DNA from: Trueperella sp.
GTDB lineage: Bacteria > Actinomycetota > Actinomycetes > Actinomycetales > Actinomycetaceae
DNA: 64,000 nt
Reading direction: 5' to 3'
NCBI GenBank assembly: GCA_030532125.1
Contig: JAUNLU010000001.1
Span: forward strand, 301,960 to 365,959
Shown: piece by piece, positions 61,872-64,000 of the stretch
Layout of the letters: each line of letters starts with the position of its first letter
How positions within the stretch are numbered: position 1 is the stretch's first letter
Position numbers and translations under genes: made by a program
Notes under the pieces: generated by a model
Database searches by the model: none
Told to the model about the DNA's origin: nothing
What the model saw: the letters and a program-made list of their open reading frames with translations, nothing else

Positions 61872-61955
61872 CTGAAAAAGAGGCCTAATTCGGGTTATAA
61901 TTGGTTGGACATATTCGAGTGTAGGTCCCTACTCTAGGGCGGTTGAAGTCGAATA
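61872..61955 (+). promoter_or_regulatory. gyrB promoter and structured leader
   Basis: CTGAAA (61872-61877) and TATAAT (61896-61901) are 18 bases apart. Downstream, TATTCGA (61912-61918) can pair with TCGAATA (61949-61955), enclosing the perfect small hairpin CCCTA-CTC-TAGGG (61927-61939). The 5' leader of gyrB is thus likely to be folded. Nothing else is visible in the 180-bp gap before gyrB. Confidence 0.5.
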
Positions 61956-62017
61956 CAGGCGGTTTTAGAACAGACTTAACTGGCACTTGAAAATTTTGAC
62001 TGAGGAGAAACCCAGGC

Positions 62018-64000
62018 GTGGCAACTGCTAATACGAATAACAACCCTGAGCACGTTTCGGATCAGCGCGCGGGCACGGTAAACCCAGAACAAGGCTATGA
62101 CGCTTCAGATATCACCGTTCTAGAGGGCTTGGAAGCGGTACGCAAACGTCCAGGTATGTACATTGGTTCCACTGGAGAACGCGGACTGCACCACCTTGTT
62201 TATGAGGTTGTGGATAACTCAGTAGACGAAGCGCTTGCCGGATACTGTGACCACATAGAAGTACGGTTACTAGCTGACGGCGGAGTACGAGTTGCGGATA
62301 ACGGCCGTGGTATTCCGGTAGATATTCACCCAGTGGAAGGCCTGCCCGCAGTCCAGGTAGTTATGACGATTCTGCACGCCGGCGGCAAATTTGGTTCTGG
62401 CTCGTATGCGGTTTCCGGCGGTCTGCATGGGGTGGGTATTTCAGTAGTAAATGCGCTGTCCACCCGGATGGAAACGGAAGTCTGCCGCGATGGCTATGTG
62501 TGGCGGATAGGTTATGAGCGCGGAGTTCCAACCGGAAAACTCGTACGCGGTGAAGAAACTTCGGCAACCGGCACTACCCAGACTTTCTGGCCAGACCCAG
62601 AAGTTTTTGAAACGGTGGAATTTGATTTTGAAACACTGCGTGCTCGGTTCCACCAGATGTCTTTCCTTAATAAAGGGCTGCGCATCACCCTGATAGATGA
62701 ACGAGCCGGTGCAACTGCCGAAGGAGAAGAGGTAACCGGAGGCGACGACGTCGAAGAAAAGACTTCTCGAGAAGTCTCATATCGGTATGACGACGGCTTG
62801 CACGATTACGTAAAACATCTGGTGAAAACCAAGCGAGCAGAAGCTATCCACGAAACCCCGATTTATTTCGAGGCAGAAGATAAAGAGAAGAAAATCTTTA
62901 TGGAATTGGCGATGCAGTGGACTAGCGGATACAGCGAAACGCTAAACACTTTCGCCAATACCATCAATACCACCGAGGGTGGCATGCACGAAGAGGGGTT
63001 CCGAGCCGCGCTGACCTCGGTTATTAACAAATATGCGCGGGATAAGAATCTACTTAAGGATAAGGATCCCAACCTATCTGGGGAAGACATCCGCGAGGGG
63101 CTGATTGTGGTGCTGTCGGTGAAGATCGGCGAACCACAATTCGAGGGGCAGACCAAAACGAAGCTTGGCAATACTGAAGCGCGCACATTTGTACAGCAAC
63201 AGGTGTATGCCCAGCTTTCAGACTGGCTAGACATGAACCCCAGCGAGGCGCGGGAAATTGTGCGCAAAGCCAGTCAAGCATTTTCGGCGCGGATGGCAGC
63301 TCGCAAAGCCCGCGAAGCTACGCGGCGTAAATCCGTGCTGGAGTCCGCAGCCATGCCTGGAAAACTCAAGGATTGCACGTCTAATGATCCTACTGAGTGT
63401 GAAATTTTTATTGTGGAGGGTGATTCCGCTGGTGGCTCCGCCGTCAACGGCAGAGATCCCCAGAACCAGGCAATTATGCCAATTCGCGGCAAGATCCTAA
63501 ATGTGGAGAAAGCCCGGCTAGATCGCGCGCTATCTTCGGATACGATTCAAGGGTTGATCACCGCATTTGGTACCGGAATCGGGGACGATTTTGATATAGA
63601 CAAACTGCGTTATCACAAGATTGTTTTCATGGCTGACGCCGATGTGGACGGGCAGCATATCGCCACTTTGTTGCTCACCTTGGTCTACCGGTATATGAAG
63701 CCGCTAATCGAGGGTGGTTATATTTACTTGGCGATGCCGCCGCTGTACCGGATTAAGTGGACAAATTCGCCGCACGAATATGTTTTCTCTGATCAACAGC
63801 GGGATGAAGCGCTGGCAGCGGGATTGCAGGCGGGCAAGACGCTCCCGAAAGCAGAGGGGCAAGGTATTCAGCGCTACAAAGGCTTGGGCGAAATGAATGA
63901 CGCCGAACTGTGGGACACCACGATGAATCCGGAAACGCGCACCTTAAAGCGAGTGAGTATCGGAGAAGCCGCGGCAACCGATGAAGCGTTTTCAATTCTT
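62018..64000 (+). CDS. gyrB: DNA gyrase subunit B (3' end beyond window)
   Basis: The frame from GTG 62018 is open for 661 codons to the right edge, so only the last 25-30 residues are missing. The GHKL ATPase has [50 protein letters not shown] and [15 protein letters not shown]. The transducer follows, then the TOPRIM motif [31 protein letters not shown] and a C-terminal [16 protein letters not shown]. It introduces negative supercoils with GyrA. GAGGAG lies well upstream of the GTG (about ten bases). The gyrA gene probably follows. Confidence 0.96.
   Translation, partial: MATANTNNNPEHVSDQRAGTVNPEQGYDASDITVLEGLEAVRKRPGMYIGSTGERGLHHLVYEVVDNSVDEALAGYCDHIEVRLLADGGVRVADNGRGIPVDIHPVEGLPAVQVVMTILHAGGKFGSGSYAVSGGLHGVGISVVNALSTRMETEVCRDGYVWRIGYERGVPTGKLVRGEETSATGTTQTFWPDPEVFETVEFDFETLRARFHQMSFLNKGLRITLIDERAGATAEGEEVTGGDDVEEKTSREVSYRYDDGLHDYVKHLVKTKRAEAIHETPIYFEAEDKEKKIFMELAMQWTSGYSETLNTFANTINTTEGGMHEEGFRAALTSVINKYARDKNLLKDKDPNLSGEDIREGLIVVLSVKIGEPQFEGQTKTKLGNTEARTFVQQQVYAQLSDWLDMNPSEAREIVRKASQAFSARMAARKAREATRRKSVLESAAMPGKLKDCTSNDPTECEIFIVEGDSAGGSAVNGRDPQNQAIMPIRGKILNVEKARLDRALSSDTIQGLITAFGTGIGDDFDIDKLRYHKIVFMADADVDGQHIATLLLTLVYRYMKPLIEGGYIYLAMPPLYRIKWTNSPHEYVFSDQQRDEALAAGLQAGKTLPKAEGQGIQRYKGLGEMNDAELWDTTMNPETRTLKRVSIGEAAATDEAFSIL

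Overview
The window is a continuous piece of chromosome from an actinobacterium, most likely a member of the Actinomycetaceae or a close relative. The lineage is inferred from actinobacterial gene neighbourhoods (rpsF-ssb-rpsR-rplI with a MATE gene next to dnaB; cca-NUDIX-DUF6049-kinase-like-trxB; rpmH to gyrB around the origin), from frequent GTG and TTG starts, and from several genes whose start codon lies 6-8 bases after a TANNNT box with no Shine-Dalgarno sequence (apparent leaderless mRNAs). Base composition looks moderate, around the mid-fifties percent GC by eye. No phage, insertion sequence or CRISPR array was seen.

Layout. 1-8.2 kb: a truncated membrane phosphatase-like gene, then pheA, serS, a HAD phosphatase and a second, paralogous membrane phosphatase-like gene. 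8.4-10.1 kb: three tRNA genes (Ser-TGA, Ser-GCT, Arg-ACG) flanking a small AT-rich locus of unknown function with a palindrome, and a DUF1801 gene. 10.1-17.7 kb: secreted HNH nuclease, a 59-residue Cys-rich protein, a sulfide:quinone reductase-like flavoprotein with a 62-residue membrane partner, diaminopimelate dehydrogenase, a TetR regulator, an unknown protein and a DAACS symporter. 17.8-27.9 kb: queuine salvage (tgt plus YhhQ-type transporter), DUF4261, CYTH, ilvA, a DsbA-like oxidoreductase, an acyltransferase, nadE, an aldo/keto reductase, a ThiD/PdxK-type kinase with a His/Cys/Gly tail, and an HD protein. 27.9-31.9 kb: dhaK-dhaL-dhaM, the last being a three-domain fusion carrying a full Enzyme I. 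31.9-38.5 kb: dnaB with an upstream DnaA-box cluster, MATE exporter, DUF1537 kinase, and the rpsF-ssb-rpsR-rplI operon. 38.5-50.4 kb: class A PBP, AI-2E family protein, MFS exporter, cca, NUDIX, DUF6049, pseudokinase and trxB. 50.4-64 kb: the origin region, with parB, parA, three parS sites, rsmG, khpB, yidC, yidD, rnpA, rpmH, dnaA, oriC, dnaN, recF, dciA-like and the start of gyrB.

How it works together. The right third replicates and segregates the chromosome and inserts membrane proteins. DnaA, DnaB, SSB, DnaN, DciA-like protein and gyrase lie within 32 kb, and DnaA-box-like sites occur both at the origin and in front of dnaB. The centre is central metabolism (Phe, Ile, lysine/DAP, NAD, dihydroxyacetone) and tRNA maturation. 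The best leads for something not well described are the locus at 8.84-9.31 kb, the paralogous phosphatase-like membrane proteins, the metal-binding-like tail on the PdxK/ThiD kinase, the DhaM-HPr-EI fusion, and the DnaA-box cluster before dnaB. Two genes run off the ends of the window (left membrane protein, gyrB).
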